Below are positions 12,111-22,618 of a stretch of 64,000 nucleotides of DNA, piece after piece. The DNA is taken from contig CM049313.1 in NCBI GenBank assembly GCA_026874595.1, forward strand, positions 12,089,508 to 12,153,507, given 5' to 3'. Made by a program: the position numbers and the translations under genes. How positions within the stretch are numbered: the first letter of the stretch is position 1; each line of letters opens with the position of its first letter. The notes below the pieces were generated by a model. The model worked only from the letters and a program-made list of their open reading frames with translations, was not told where the DNA came from and made no database searches. The stretch is from Sipunculus nudus. Its lineage: Eukaryota; Annelida; Sipuncula; Golfingiida; Sipunculidae.

Positions 12111-13409
12111 TAGAGAGAGAGAGAGGAGACAGGGATCAGCCTAGAACTATCAAGTTACACGTAACTTAAGAAATATGTGTTAAATTAACTGAAATCTCTC
12201 AATGGGTAGGTCTATCGAAAAAATGGCAGGCTTAGGTATTATACTGATTTTGTTTTACATGTTTTGCCAGTTGGTACCCATGTCATTATCATAAAGTTAT
12301 CAATATCTGCATAAAAAGTACATTCCTGGGCAATCAATGAATAATTATTGTGAATTAAATAGTTGACTACTTTTGATTTCATTTTTGCTGAATATGGTCC
12401 GACTCGGGTGATATCTTACAAATGCTGGTCACATGCTGAATCAGTGCACACGTACTGATATAAAAACATAAAAGTATACGAATAACCAAATTAAAATTCC
12501 GAAACAATGAGTTAAAAATGTAGGGGACCTGTTTCTTATAAACCTATTTGACTTAAATTTGATTGGGCTAAAAATGCAACCAGTTTAAATAATGATTATT
12601 CTGTCTAAATATTATGAACATGATTATTGTTATCAGCAGTTGTTAAACAAAGACATACAAAAGTAATGGAATTCATATATATATATATATAAGCTAAAAT
12701 AATGAAAGTATTTACATGTTTTTTTTAACACCTGACAAAATAATGCAACTTTGACAAAAATTAAAAGGTAAAACTGGTCTTTCTTATCTGAAACAACACA
12801 AACAACAATCCAAAATGAAAACAGTAAATATCACAATATGCTTAACGTATAGACAAATTTATGCTTATATGTGCATTTTGAATGATTTTACTTGAAAAGA
12901 AATGATGCTCATAAGATTGTAAAATGTAAGACATCTTTTTTTTTTAAATTTTTTTCCCGATGTCAATAAGACTTTGCATGATGATTATGATTAAAATCCG
13001 AACGACATGCAAAATATCAGTTTATTGATTCAATGCATTATATTAAGTTATGATCTTAAACAGAGCTATAAATGTTATCAGCAAGTCTCAAAATGGTCAT
13101 AAAACATGCAAAATAGTATAATTGTTAAAGTTATGATTGAAGTATTTTAATTTCTATAGCTTAATACTTAACTAAGTGAAAAATAGTTAAGATAAACATA
13201 CCAGTCTCTCTACATATTATATACTTACCAATTATAAACAGAATTTGTGGTACTAAAAAAAATTCAAAAAAAGACATCAAGTGACACTTTAATATAAACT
13301 ATAAGTAACTGCTCCTTATGCGTAACAACAGTCAAAACTATTTACTGAAACATTTGATTTATTGTTCTTATTTCTGTAAAAATAAGGACCTGCAGAGTTA
13401 CTATCATTG

Positions 13410-13462
<53 letters not shown>

Positions 13463-14596
13463 GCTTTACTAAGCGTTAAACCCCTTTGGTGTAAAGGCTT
13501 TACACTGAAAGCAAATATTACAGATTAAATACAAAAACTTTATTATGATATTTATGAGACAAAAGTATAATATCCATACAGTAGAACAATGCATGATTAC
13601 TATTAAGGACTAGTTGAACATTTTAGAAAATGTATGTTTTTAGTTTTGACATTCGGCGCTTGGTAGTTATTTCCCTATTATGGGACCAGCCGCACTGCAT
13701 GCCCTCGTCTACAACAGAGAGGTGTGAGTTGTGAAGGGTACTGTGAGCAAGTCCTGGTTACCAGATAAGCATTAAATAAGCATTTTATTAGCAGAAACTA
13801 AAATGTAAAAAAGATTTGAATAATGTACCAAGGTTAGGGTGAAAAAACATTTTAGAAGCTTCTGTTCGTCTTAATTATAATAATTATTCAACTTAAAAAA
13901 GGGAGTGTTTACAACATTACCCATTTGTTTTTCATTAAAGCTTCTACCTTTTTATGTATGAATTAAAAAAAGATATTCAATTTAACAAATGTAAACAAAA
14001 TGAAGGCAAGAACCTTATTGATTTTAGAGTTACGAGGTAAAAGGACAAGGTTACAGGACCCACTTTGTTAAAAGGATTGTGGATGCAGCCAAACTTTTCA
14101 TACTAATCCTTCCATTTTGCAGATATATTTCACCTGCCCATAGATTATTAACCCTTTTGATTGGCAAAGGTTAGGTCAGGATCACTTGTGCTTTTTGTCC
14201 ACAAATTTGTTTCCAGATGATAATAAAAGTATGGATCGACATGTTGGTTTCAAACTTTGACTTATATATGGCACACCACTAAATTAAGCGCCCTTTTGGT
14301 TTAAGGATCATGAGTCGATGTTTCAGTCTGTCCGTTCATAAATGCGTTTCCTGATGATAACTTCAACTTTGATTAAAATATGGATTTCAAACAAATAAAG
14401 TAAGAATTCTTTTCAATCTGAGGTCATGAGATCAAAGGTAAAGGTCACGGACTCCCTTCTTTAAAAAACTGTTGATGCATTTTCGGCAAAACTTTTTATC
14501 TTAAACCTTCCATCCTCAACACCTGTTAATAGGAAAATATTTTTTTTAATTTTGGGGTCACACGGGAAGGGGGCTGTTCTGCGTCTTTAAGACATG

Positions 14597-14650
<54 letters not shown>

Positions 14651-15720
14651 TAATAAATCTTTTTTTCAGATTGATGTTCCACAAAGCCCTATTAGTAGGA
14701 AGCAAGCTTATTTAAAGTTGTTTGAATACACTACGTGGCTGTAAAATTGTCTCCTACTATACATATCAAATATTGTTAGTTCGTGCATTATTATTATGGT
14801 TATTATTAGTAACTTTGTAAGGTATCAGTTGTTAATTATGTTAACAATTGGGCCCTCATCTATATATAATGCTTTATTTAAACAACAAAAAGATACATGC
14901 ATCAATAAATGTAGTGTTGTTACGTAATTGTAATTCTTATATAGAAGGTGGTCAGCATACATGTAAAAGAACTGAAATGGATTAACTATTATATGTCAAT
15001 GAATCTGTCAAAGGTGACTGCATCTATTTTTCATGTGAAGCTTCTAATAATGAATTCCATAATATAGGTCTTTCGTAGATAAATTATTTTTTGCAGCAAT
15101 TCAGTTCAAACTGGAGACAGTTGGAGCTAATAAAGATAGTCTGACCTGAGGTAATTAAAGTACATAAACACAAAAATATTAGAAGTGAAAAATAGTCATT
15201 GACTGTTATTTGCTTTCCAATTCCAGGTTCATATTTTTATTAAAAATGCAGCTTTCAAACATCAAGCCTGGTCATCCAGCTCCAGTGAAAGTAGCTGGGT
15301 ATTTAAAGATGATTTTAGTTGCCCCAGAATCAAGAAACCGGAAGCTTGTCTATAGTCTCGTGGTGTATTCTATGGTAAATTATAAAAAATGAGACATTGC
15401 AAGCAACTAGTGGAAGTACAAATAGCTTGCATGGATGGTTTAACAGTTTTTGGCCATCCACCATGATGTTACAGAACAATTATAGAGTTTGGAGACTTCA
15501 CTTCTGCACACAAACAAAATAGAAAAGAGGGAAAGCAAAAAACATGAGAAAAATGTGTAAGTATATAATCCCTCTACTGTTTAGATTTATTTTATAAATT
15601 TTCAAAGTCTGACACTCTTTACAATTACATTACCGACATTATCTTGGGATAGATGCTGCGCATTACAGTAATGTATACCACATCGCAAGACTGCCGTTTA
15701 AAAAAAATACTGTTAAAATG
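11580..15720. other. Intergenic repeat-rich DNA, no gene seen
   Basis: It contains (AT)n with (GA)n at about 12064-12126, and (AT)n at about 13414-13457 and 14598-14649. Between 14040 and 14570 and near 11740 there are diverged copies of a repeat of the form 'TGTCCGTCC..TTTCC.GATGATAACTT..GGTCAAGGTCAC', a pattern I associate with molluscan interspersed repeats. No exon-like open frame is convincing. Confidence 0.65.
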
Positions 15721-16060
15721 AGACCGGCTTCTGTGGCTCAGGGGTTTAGCGCAGGACTTAAAGTCGGGAGATCGTGGGTTCGAATCTCAGCCGAGTCGGC
15801 AAAGTTTTTCACGGTCGGCCCCCACCCTGGATGAGCGTTCTGCAGGCTTAATGGGAATGCTGTGCCCAACAGCCGTATATCACCCACATTCGAGTGCGTC
15901 TTTGGGGGTTCCTCGGTGTCATGACCCAGCAAAGGGGATGATTACACACCCACAGGGCCCACAGGTGCGGTGCACACCAAGCCTGGTGACATAAGGATAA
16001 CAAGTGGCCAATGGGCCATGACGCTCAGCTAATTTTGGCTGGGTGCTCAAGTTCTTTTAA
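15720..16060 (+). mobile_element. tRNA-derived SINE, family 1, best copy
   Basis: Pol III promoter boxes are visible: box A TGGCTCAGGGG at about 15735 and box B GGTTCGAATCTC at about 15778, at tRNA-like spacing. The body is shared with copies near 30.86 kb and 41.72 kb (CAGGACTTAAAG..., GGGGGTTCCTCGGTGT, GATGCGGT.CA.C). It is probably a non-autonomous retroposon. The 3' border is uncertain because minisatellite DNA follows directly. Confidence 0.75.
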
Positions 16061-16499
16061 CGTTATTTATTTTCTGTAAGAATAGCCTATGGCTAAAGTT
16101 ACTGTGTTAAAAAAAAATGGACAGAAAATAAGACTTTCATAGGAGACCTGCCCAGGACCCCCTGGATTTTTCAAATGAGGGTACCAAGGAAAATATATAC
16201 CATATGTACCCTGTCAGTCTGGGTACTCAAAATTATGTTTCTGATCCTTAGCTAGAAGAATGTAGCTCACCATGATCCAGTTTTGAGAATTGCCAAGGAT
16301 TTCCCTGAAGGTCATGTTAAAAGAGTATAGGGCTAAAAGATACACGGTGCCACGTACCCTTTTCACACAACCTCTAACACAAAATTAGAGGTCAAATAAA
16401 AGAGCGCAAATCGCTCCCGCCCGAATCCCATCACTTGTTACTATACTAAAATTAAACCTTCCCAAGCACCATAAAAACAACAAAACAACACCCTTATAT

Positions 16500-17700
16500 C
16501 AAACAACACTTTATTAAAAAAAACAACATAAATCGAAGACAAAGTGTTCAAACCTGGACACTATTATTGTCTAAGATTTATATAAAACACCCACACACAA
16601 ACACCCTTAATAAAATACATACCAAACACAACCAGATACGGGATGAGTTACTCGCAGGCTCGGCCGGGTCGCGAGCTACCTTCCCACAAAATAACTAATA
16701 AATATAATAGATTAAAAACAAAACAAAACCACAAGAAAATAAAACAACAACACTCGAAACACAAATATAGTTTATTTTAAAACCAAAAACAGCATAAATC
16801 AAAGACAAAGTGCCCATACCGGGACACTATTATTGTCTGAGATTTATTTAAAAAACTGAAACATTAACGTCTTTAAGACCAAATTACACACAGTACAATA
16901 CTAAAATACGGGATGAGTAACTTGCAGGCTCAGTCGGGTCGCGAGTTACCTTCTCACAAATATCCAATAAAATAAAAACAAACCGCAAACCAAACAATAC
17001 AATAATTTATTTAAATCCACAACAATATAAATCGAAGACAAAGTGCCCAAACCGGGACAATATTATTGTCGGAGATTTAATTAAAACACAACTGTCTATA
17101 ATTAAAAATACACACTAAACACAACCAGACACGGGATGAGTAACTCGCAGGCTCGGTCGGGTCGCGAGCTACCTTCCCACAAATATCTAAATAAATAAAA
17201 TAAAAACAAATAACTACAAGGAACACAAAACAACAATACTCAGAAATATACAATAGTTTATTAAAAACCACAATAACATAAATCGAAGACAAAGTGCCCA
17301 AACCGGGACACTATTATTGTCGGAGATTTAATTAAAACACAACTATCTGCAGTTAAAAATACACACTAAACACAACCAGACACGGGATGAGTAACTCGCA
17401 GGCTCGGTCGGGTCGCGAGCTACCTTCCCACAAATATCTAATTAAATAAAATAAAAACAAAAAACTACAAGGAATATAAAACAACAATACTCAGAAATAT
17501 ACAATAGTTTATTAAAAACCACAATAACATAAATCGAAGACAAGGTGCCCAAACCGGGACACTATTATTGTCGGGGATTTATTAAAATAACGCCCATACA
17601 CAAACATCTTTAATTAAAAACATAACTAAACACAGAATGAGTAACCTGCAGGCCCGGTCGGGTCGCGAGTTACCTTCCCACCAACATCTAAAACATAAAA
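16500..17700 (+). repeat. Five-unit tandem array (223-270 bp) with two hairpins per unit
   Basis: The motif GGGATGAGTAACTCGCAGG recurs at about 16639, 16909, 17132, 17383 and 17634. A second motif, AATCGAAGACAAAGTGCCC...GGGACACTATTATTGTC, alternates with it. Within units, GTAACTCGC can pair with GCGAGTTAC or GCGAGCTAC across a ~15-nt loop. GACAA..GTGCCC can pair with GGGACAC..TTGTC. Both pairings survive point changes between units. Confidence 0.8.
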
Positions 17701-18642
17701 GACAAACTTACAAGACAAACGTACAAACTTTGAGAAATACATATCAACCGACAGAACACCACACCACTAACCAATACTAATACACCCTCAATTAGAATAG
17801 AACCACACTAAACCCATGTATATAAAATGCACCTTACTGTTTTATACACCATCAACCTTTAACCGAAAAAAAGAGAGCACAATTCATGTAAATACACCAC
17901 CTCACTCATCGTTTTTCATGCACACTAACCCACGTTTTTACGATTTTTACCGGTTTTTCACCCTTTTGTTTTTGTATTTTTCACAATATCGACGCAATAT
18001 CTGGTTATCCGACGCTCAAAAAAGATATAATTATAGAGTTTATTAGTAATTACAGCTTTTTCCGGCAAGACCAGTGGCATGGAAACTGAAGCCGGCCACT
18101 AGCAAGTGGATGGAAACTGATGCCGTCACTAGCCTCAACTATCCCTGCCCCCTTCCTCTCAGTCGGCGCTTGTATAAAAATACTTCTTATAAGTATTTCT
18201 TATAAAAGTACATGATCATAAATATTTCTTAAAAATATTTATGTGATACTTAATATAAAAGTACAAACTGAGAGCCCCACCGGCCAGCTAGATTTCTAAC
18301 TATAAAGATATCTCCTAAGATATCTCCTTTAGGCCAATGAAAGGGTAAATGATCATGAGGTATTTTCTTAAAAAAACCCATGAGATACTTGTAAAATTAC
18401 AAAGAAATCTGCGGCCCCTCCCCCCCCCCCCCCCACCACAGACTATTACCCCTGACAACCACCACGATCAGCATCCGACACCGACGCGCAAGTCCAGCGG
18501 CAACCCTCAAACACCACCAGCGGAGTTTTAGAGGGCACCCAGACGAGCGCACACCCCATCCGCCCACTGACAGCAACTACCAAGACGACTACCCAGACCT
18601 ACACCGGGACAACTCCAGACAGACCAGACAAGACCCCCCAAC

Positions 18643-18683
18643 AGTCCTTTTTAGGACTACCCCCCACAGTCCTATTTAGGACT
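18643..18683 (+). repeat. Two adjacent identical-stem hairpins
   Basis: AGTCCT-TTTT-AGGACT (18643-18658) and AGTCCT-ATTT-AGGACT (18668-18683) lie 25 bp apart, with the same 6-bp stem and 4-nt loops. Confidence 0.75.
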
Positions 18684-18703
18684 ACTCAATCACAAACTGA
18701 CCT

Positions 18704-18739
18704 GGCAGCGGACAGACAGACAACTTTAGGTCCGCTGCC
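18704..18739 (+). repeat. Hairpin B1, 10-bp perfect stem with conserved loop
   Basis: GGCAGCGGAC pairs with GTCCGCTGCC around the 16-nt loop AGACAGACAACTTTAG. It has a partner hairpin (B2) 190 bp downstream with nearly the same loop and a different stem. Confidence 0.8.
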
Positions 18740-18898
18740 TGCCACAAGACTTCAAGACCCAAGACCAAGCCTCAAGACCAAGACCAAGCCAAGACTGGTA
18801 GCTCTGGGACAAGCCAAAAGAAGACAAGACCACCCCGACAGCCGGAACCCAAGTCAAGACATGCAAGACAAGGCACAGCACAAGTCAAGAATCCCTGA

Positions 18899-18930
18899 CA
18901 GTGGGCAAACAGACAACTTTAGGCCCACTG
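18899..18930 (+). repeat. Hairpin B2, 8-bp perfect stem with the same loop
   Basis: CAGTGGGC pairs with GCCCACTG around loop AAACAGACAACTTTAG (15 of 16 loop bases shared with B1). Relative to B1, two stem positions differ and both are matched by compensating changes in the other arm. Confidence 0.8.
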
Positions 18931-19278
18931 CTCGGGGATCAGCTGAAGACCAAGCCAAGACAGCCTGCCCGATCCAAGTCACAGGAAGTCCGGCTCTTCG
19001 CGGTGGGAGTTGTTCTGTCGGCGGTCTGGGTTTCCCTGCTTGTGCTGGGGTCTCTCTGTTGTGGTGCGCTTTTTGCTCGGGGATGTCGCTCGCGACCGGG
19101 TTCGTGGGGGCAGCGGCTTTGCTGCTGGTATCCGTGCGGTGAGTGGCCCGCTCGGCGCTTTGTGGGTGTGGATGATGTGGCTTTCACGGTCACCGGTGCG
19201 GGTGCCTGCTGGTGGCTCTTCGCGGCTCCTTGGCTTGGCTTGTGTGGCAACTTTCGGCATCAAAATTATAGTCTAAAG

Positions 19279-19326
19279 AGACAGGCCGGGGCGGTGGTCC
19301 CAGACCACCCAACCGTGTCTGTCTAG
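19279..19326 (+). repeat. Terminal stem-loop of the nested insertion
   Basis: The outer stem is AGACAG (19279-19284) with CTGTCT (19319-19324). The inner stem is GGTGGT (19293-19298) with ACCACC (19304-19309). CTAG at 19323-19326 is followed by minisatellite DNA. Confidence 0.65.
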
Positions 19327-19525
19327 TGACTCAAAATACTAGATCTAGTCTAGTCCTTGTCACACAATATAGGTCACCATGACGTAATTTCAGTTTCCAA
19401 GGACACTTGACTAGGACCTCCCTGATTTTTTTGTGAAAATAATCTAGGCCTAATGGATACAATTTGTGCCCTGTCTTATTGTCTGGGTGCTTATATGACA
19501 TCTTTTCCTAAAGGTCGCAAAATAT

Positions 19526-19540
19526 AGGTCATGGTGACCT
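19526..19540. promoter_or_regulatory. ERE-like palindrome 1
   Basis: AGGTCATGGTGACCT is a perfect inverted repeat of AGGTCA with a 3-bp spacer, the consensus form bound by oestrogen-receptor-type nuclear receptors. It sits in a minisatellite unit; use in vivo is unknown. Confidence 0.5.
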
Positions 19541-20151
19541 AATTTCAGTTTTCCACAGACAAGGACGTCCCAGAATGTTACATTAGGAGATTATAGGCCT
19601 TACAAACAAATGTATGCCCTGTGTGACTCTTTGAGTGCTCACAATCACGTTTTCGGCCCATAGGTCACAAAATGTATGTTACCATGACCTAATTTCAGGT
19701 TTCCAAGGAGATTTGCCTAGAAACTCCCAGGAAATTGTTTTAGGAGATTCTAGGCCTCACAGATACTATTTCTCCCCATCTGACATTCAGGGTGCTCAAA
19801 ATCATGGCTTCGGCCTGTAGGTCACAAAATAAAGGCCACCATGACCTAATTTCAGGTTTCCAAGGAAATTTGCCTAGGACATCCCTTAATGTCACGTTGG
19901 AGGATTGTAGGCCTTATCGAATCAATTTGTGCCTCGTCTGACTGTCTGATCAGTGATGCTAAAAACCTTGTTTTCGGCCCGCAAGTCATTTAATATAGAT
20001 CACCATGACCTAATTTCAAGATTCCAAGGAGATTTGCCTAGAAACTCCCAGGATATTGTGTTAGAAGATCCTAGGCCTCACAGATACGATTTGTCCCCAT
20101 CTGACTTTAGGGTGCTCATATGACATCTTTTCCTTATAGGTCGAAGAATAT

Positions 20152-20166
20152 AGGTCACAGTGACCT
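20152..20166. promoter_or_regulatory. ERE-like palindrome 2
   Basis: AGGTCACAGTGACCT is identical to the textbook vertebrate vitellogenin ERE. It lies at the equivalent position of another minisatellite unit. Confidence 0.5.
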
Positions 20167-20304
20167 AGTTACAGGTTTCCAAGGACATTTGCCTAGGATC
20201 TCCCAAAATCTCAGGTAAGAGGTTTCTAGGCCTAATGAATACAATTTGTCCCCCTCTGTCTGGGTGCTCAAAACCAAGTTTTCGGCACATAGGTCACAAA
20301 ATAT

Positions 20305-20319
20305 AGGTCACCATGACCT
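20305..20319. promoter_or_regulatory. ERE-like palindrome 3
   Basis: AGGTCACCATGACCT is a perfect IR3 palindrome in the last minisatellite unit. Four other units carry versions with one or two mismatches. Confidence 0.5.
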
Positions 20320-20468
20320 AATTTCGGGTTTCCGAGGAGATTTGCGCAGGACCTCCCTGGATGTACAGTTAGAAGTTTCTAGGTCTAACGATTACGGTTT
20401 GTGCCCTGTTAACGGACGGACGGCCGGACGGACGGCCGGACAGACGCCTGACAATGGGTGATCGCTAT

Positions 20469-20497
20469 AGCTCAGATGACTTACAGTCAGCTGAGCT
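20469..20497 (+). repeat. 3' hairpin of the minisatellite element, copy 1
   Basis: AGCTCAGATGACT-TAC-AGTCAGCTGAGCT is a 13-bp stem with one mismatch and a 3-nt loop, preceded by GATCGCTAT and a CGGACGG tract. The same arrangement ends the array at 60.6 kb. Confidence 0.8.
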
Positions 20498-20499
20498 AA

Positions 20500-22320
20500 A
20501 AATGATAGGAAACGAGTCCTACCGCCCTGCAAGTAGTCCCAAACCGAAATGGAAACTCTGCAGATGTACATACTGAGGTTAAGATTTGGATAAGTCAGCA
20601 TTAAAAAGTAGAGGCTGTTACCTCCACCAAAATTTATTAAGAAAATATTATCATGACCGTGTTCTCCTCTTCTTTCTTTGTGCATATCAAAATTATTCTG
20701 GTATAACAACAAATCATCGACCAGACATGCAAATTGCCCAGGACGGACCTTCCACAAATTATTCATCAGACCTGTTTGTACATTTCCTACTTAATGTCTA
20801 AAGGCATGGTGGATGCTTTCACTTTAAGCTTGACATTTTGATGTCTTACTTTATTACAGTATCAATGTGTGTGTACTAAAACTAAACCAGCTACAGGCAA
20901 ATTAGCAAATGTATAAACAGCGCAGCCCTGGTGTTCGTATTTATCTCCGTCTGTCATAACGGTTTAGCAGCGGAAACTGCGGAAGTCGATAATTCTTCAA
21001 ACTTAAGTTCTCGCCGCCAGGGTAACCACAAGAAATTTTGCGTAACAAGTTTTCATCTTTATTATTAAGCAAATAAACCTCTACCATACAAGCCTCATAT
21101 ATGTCACATAGCAAATATTTTTTTCTTATAACTCCTTCTCTTATGACTTGTATCTTGACTTTCAGGCTCCTATTATTTTATTTGAAAAAAAGGTCTGAAT
21201 GTTATGTTGTTATTGCTATGGCCACTGTCATTTCTACAATATCTGACGTACCCGTGTGTATAAACAAGGGATGGACGTTGGCTGAGCCGGCATAGCAACT
21301 GGAATACAAAGCTGATAATGAGCTTTTGCCTCAGGTATCCCGACAATTGGAGAAAACACCTAATGGCAAAATTGAGGCGACATATACAACTAAAATCACC
21401 GGCTGAGGAGCGAGCCCTTAACATAGTATACAATTCGTGGGCCCTTTTAAGGAGAAAAGGGGACCAGGGGGACAGTAGTTTGGCGGGGGGGGGGGTAAAA
21501 AGTATTTATTTATATGAGCTAAAATACGGTTTTACAATGTTTTGCATGCCGAATTTACAACTGCACAGGCTCACACATAGCATAGATAAATACAAACTGT
21601 TTCCATCCTTGTAGAAAACAGGCGAATTAAACGAGGAGACTAAATAAACGAAGCTTTTCTACAGTAATGCTCTTTTTTCACTCTAAAAGTTATCAGGACA
21701 GGGCTTGAAAACTAGCATTTTCTGCTGGACAGTGGGGTCCGGCAAAGCCGTAAGACTAGAACACTCATTTTTTTTTTACTAGAAATTCACTTGTAATTAT
21801 GTGCTAGAAAAACAGGCAATGTGTTGCACAGCTTTACACACATCTTTTGTATTGTCTAACTTAAGGTATGATCGCTAACATGATAATTAACTAGAGGACG
21901 CGATCATTCTTTTATGGTGCAGCAAATAAATATTTCGTGATTCATGCGAAAAAGTGATGTTCATTGTAACCAGGGAAAATGATTACCAGCCAGCCTTAGG
22001 AGAGGGCGTTAGCTAATTGTTAGCGGAACCCTGCCCTGCTTTACGCTTGTCGGAAGGGGGCGGGGGTTTCCTTGGTCCCCTCTTTTAATATCATGTGAAT
22101 GTGTGCATGCATTGTATGGGCAGGCATGGCATAAGATAGACGATTGATCCTTTGTTGCTCGCAGAATATCTAAAGAAGAAAGACAGTTTGGTGGTAGCAT
22201 AGATTTATTTGCTTTATTTACATAGCTAGAGATGGTCCGTTTGGTGTATATATATATATATGTACATATATATATATGTGTGTGTGTAACAATAATATAA
22301 AATACTATGACATCAACCGT
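20500..22320. other. Intergenic, no gene seen
   Basis: This is unique-looking sequence with a poly(G) run near 21485 and short (TA)/(TG) tracts near 22250. The open frames of 60-124 codons show no recognisable domain. Confidence 0.6.
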
Positions 22321-22618
22321 TGTATAATATTTCCTCATGCTTCAGCAGGAAATATTTTCTGAATTATTATCTTATTACTACTTTAATGTGTTTCATATTT
22401 ATGGTTTGATATATGCCAGTATGACATAACTAAGATATTATACTGTGGCGAAACTTGTAGTACATGAAAACCGCATGTTCATATGTAACAGTACAATAGT
22501 TGTACTGCATGTGCTGTGAAAGTGTATCATGAATACACTGTAATTACATGTTGTTTGGATATTACAAAGTCAGATACAAAATATTAATAGCCATGTTGTG
22601 GCAATTCTTGATAATACT

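Larger units (their letters stand above)
16360..19326 (+). mobile_element. Hairpin-rich ~3-kb insertion nested in the minisatellite
   Basis: Minisatellite sequence stops near 16360 and resumes just after 19326, so this block is an insertion. From left to right it holds a short hairpin (CCTCTAA/TTAGAGG at 16380-16400), five tandem ~250-bp units, an AT-rich segment with many small palindromes, a C-rich tract (17 or so C's near 18420), several GC hairpins, a GC-rich stretch and a terminal stem-loop. The right end reads hairpin, 13 nt, CTAG, T, resembling a Helitron 3' end. However, no TC start after A was found on the left, so class is unsettled. Open frames of up to 141 codons at 18.86-19.33 kb overlap on both strands in GC-rich sequence and look fortuitous. 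Confidence 0.6.
16130..20460 (+). repeat. ~156-bp minisatellite array, interrupted by a 3-kb insertion
   Basis: The core 'GACCTAATTTCAGGTTTCCAAGGA' recurs (with changes) at about 19385, 19541, 19691, 19848, 20012, 20168 and 20320, a spacing of 150-164 bp. One or two decayed units lie at 16130-16360, left of the insertion. Each unit runs on to TTTGTGCCCTGT, a TCTGGGTGCTCA stretch and TAGGTCACAAAATATAGGTCA. The array ends in a CGGACGG-rich tract (20411-20450) and a hairpin (20469-20497). Confidence 0.85.

Noticed and set aside
16500-17700. CRISPR-like array
   Set aside because: Eukaryotic context, units of ~250 bp that are repeated throughout, with no repeat/spacer alternation.
16500-17700. 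Hammerhead ribozyme satellite (retrozyme)
   Set aside because: No CTGATGA...GAAA core was found in the units, although they are structured.
18861-19326. Overlapping GC-rich frames on both strands (up to 141 codons)
   Set aside because: High GC removes stops in several frames at once; no domain, no start context. I could not tie them to a retrotransposon ORF.
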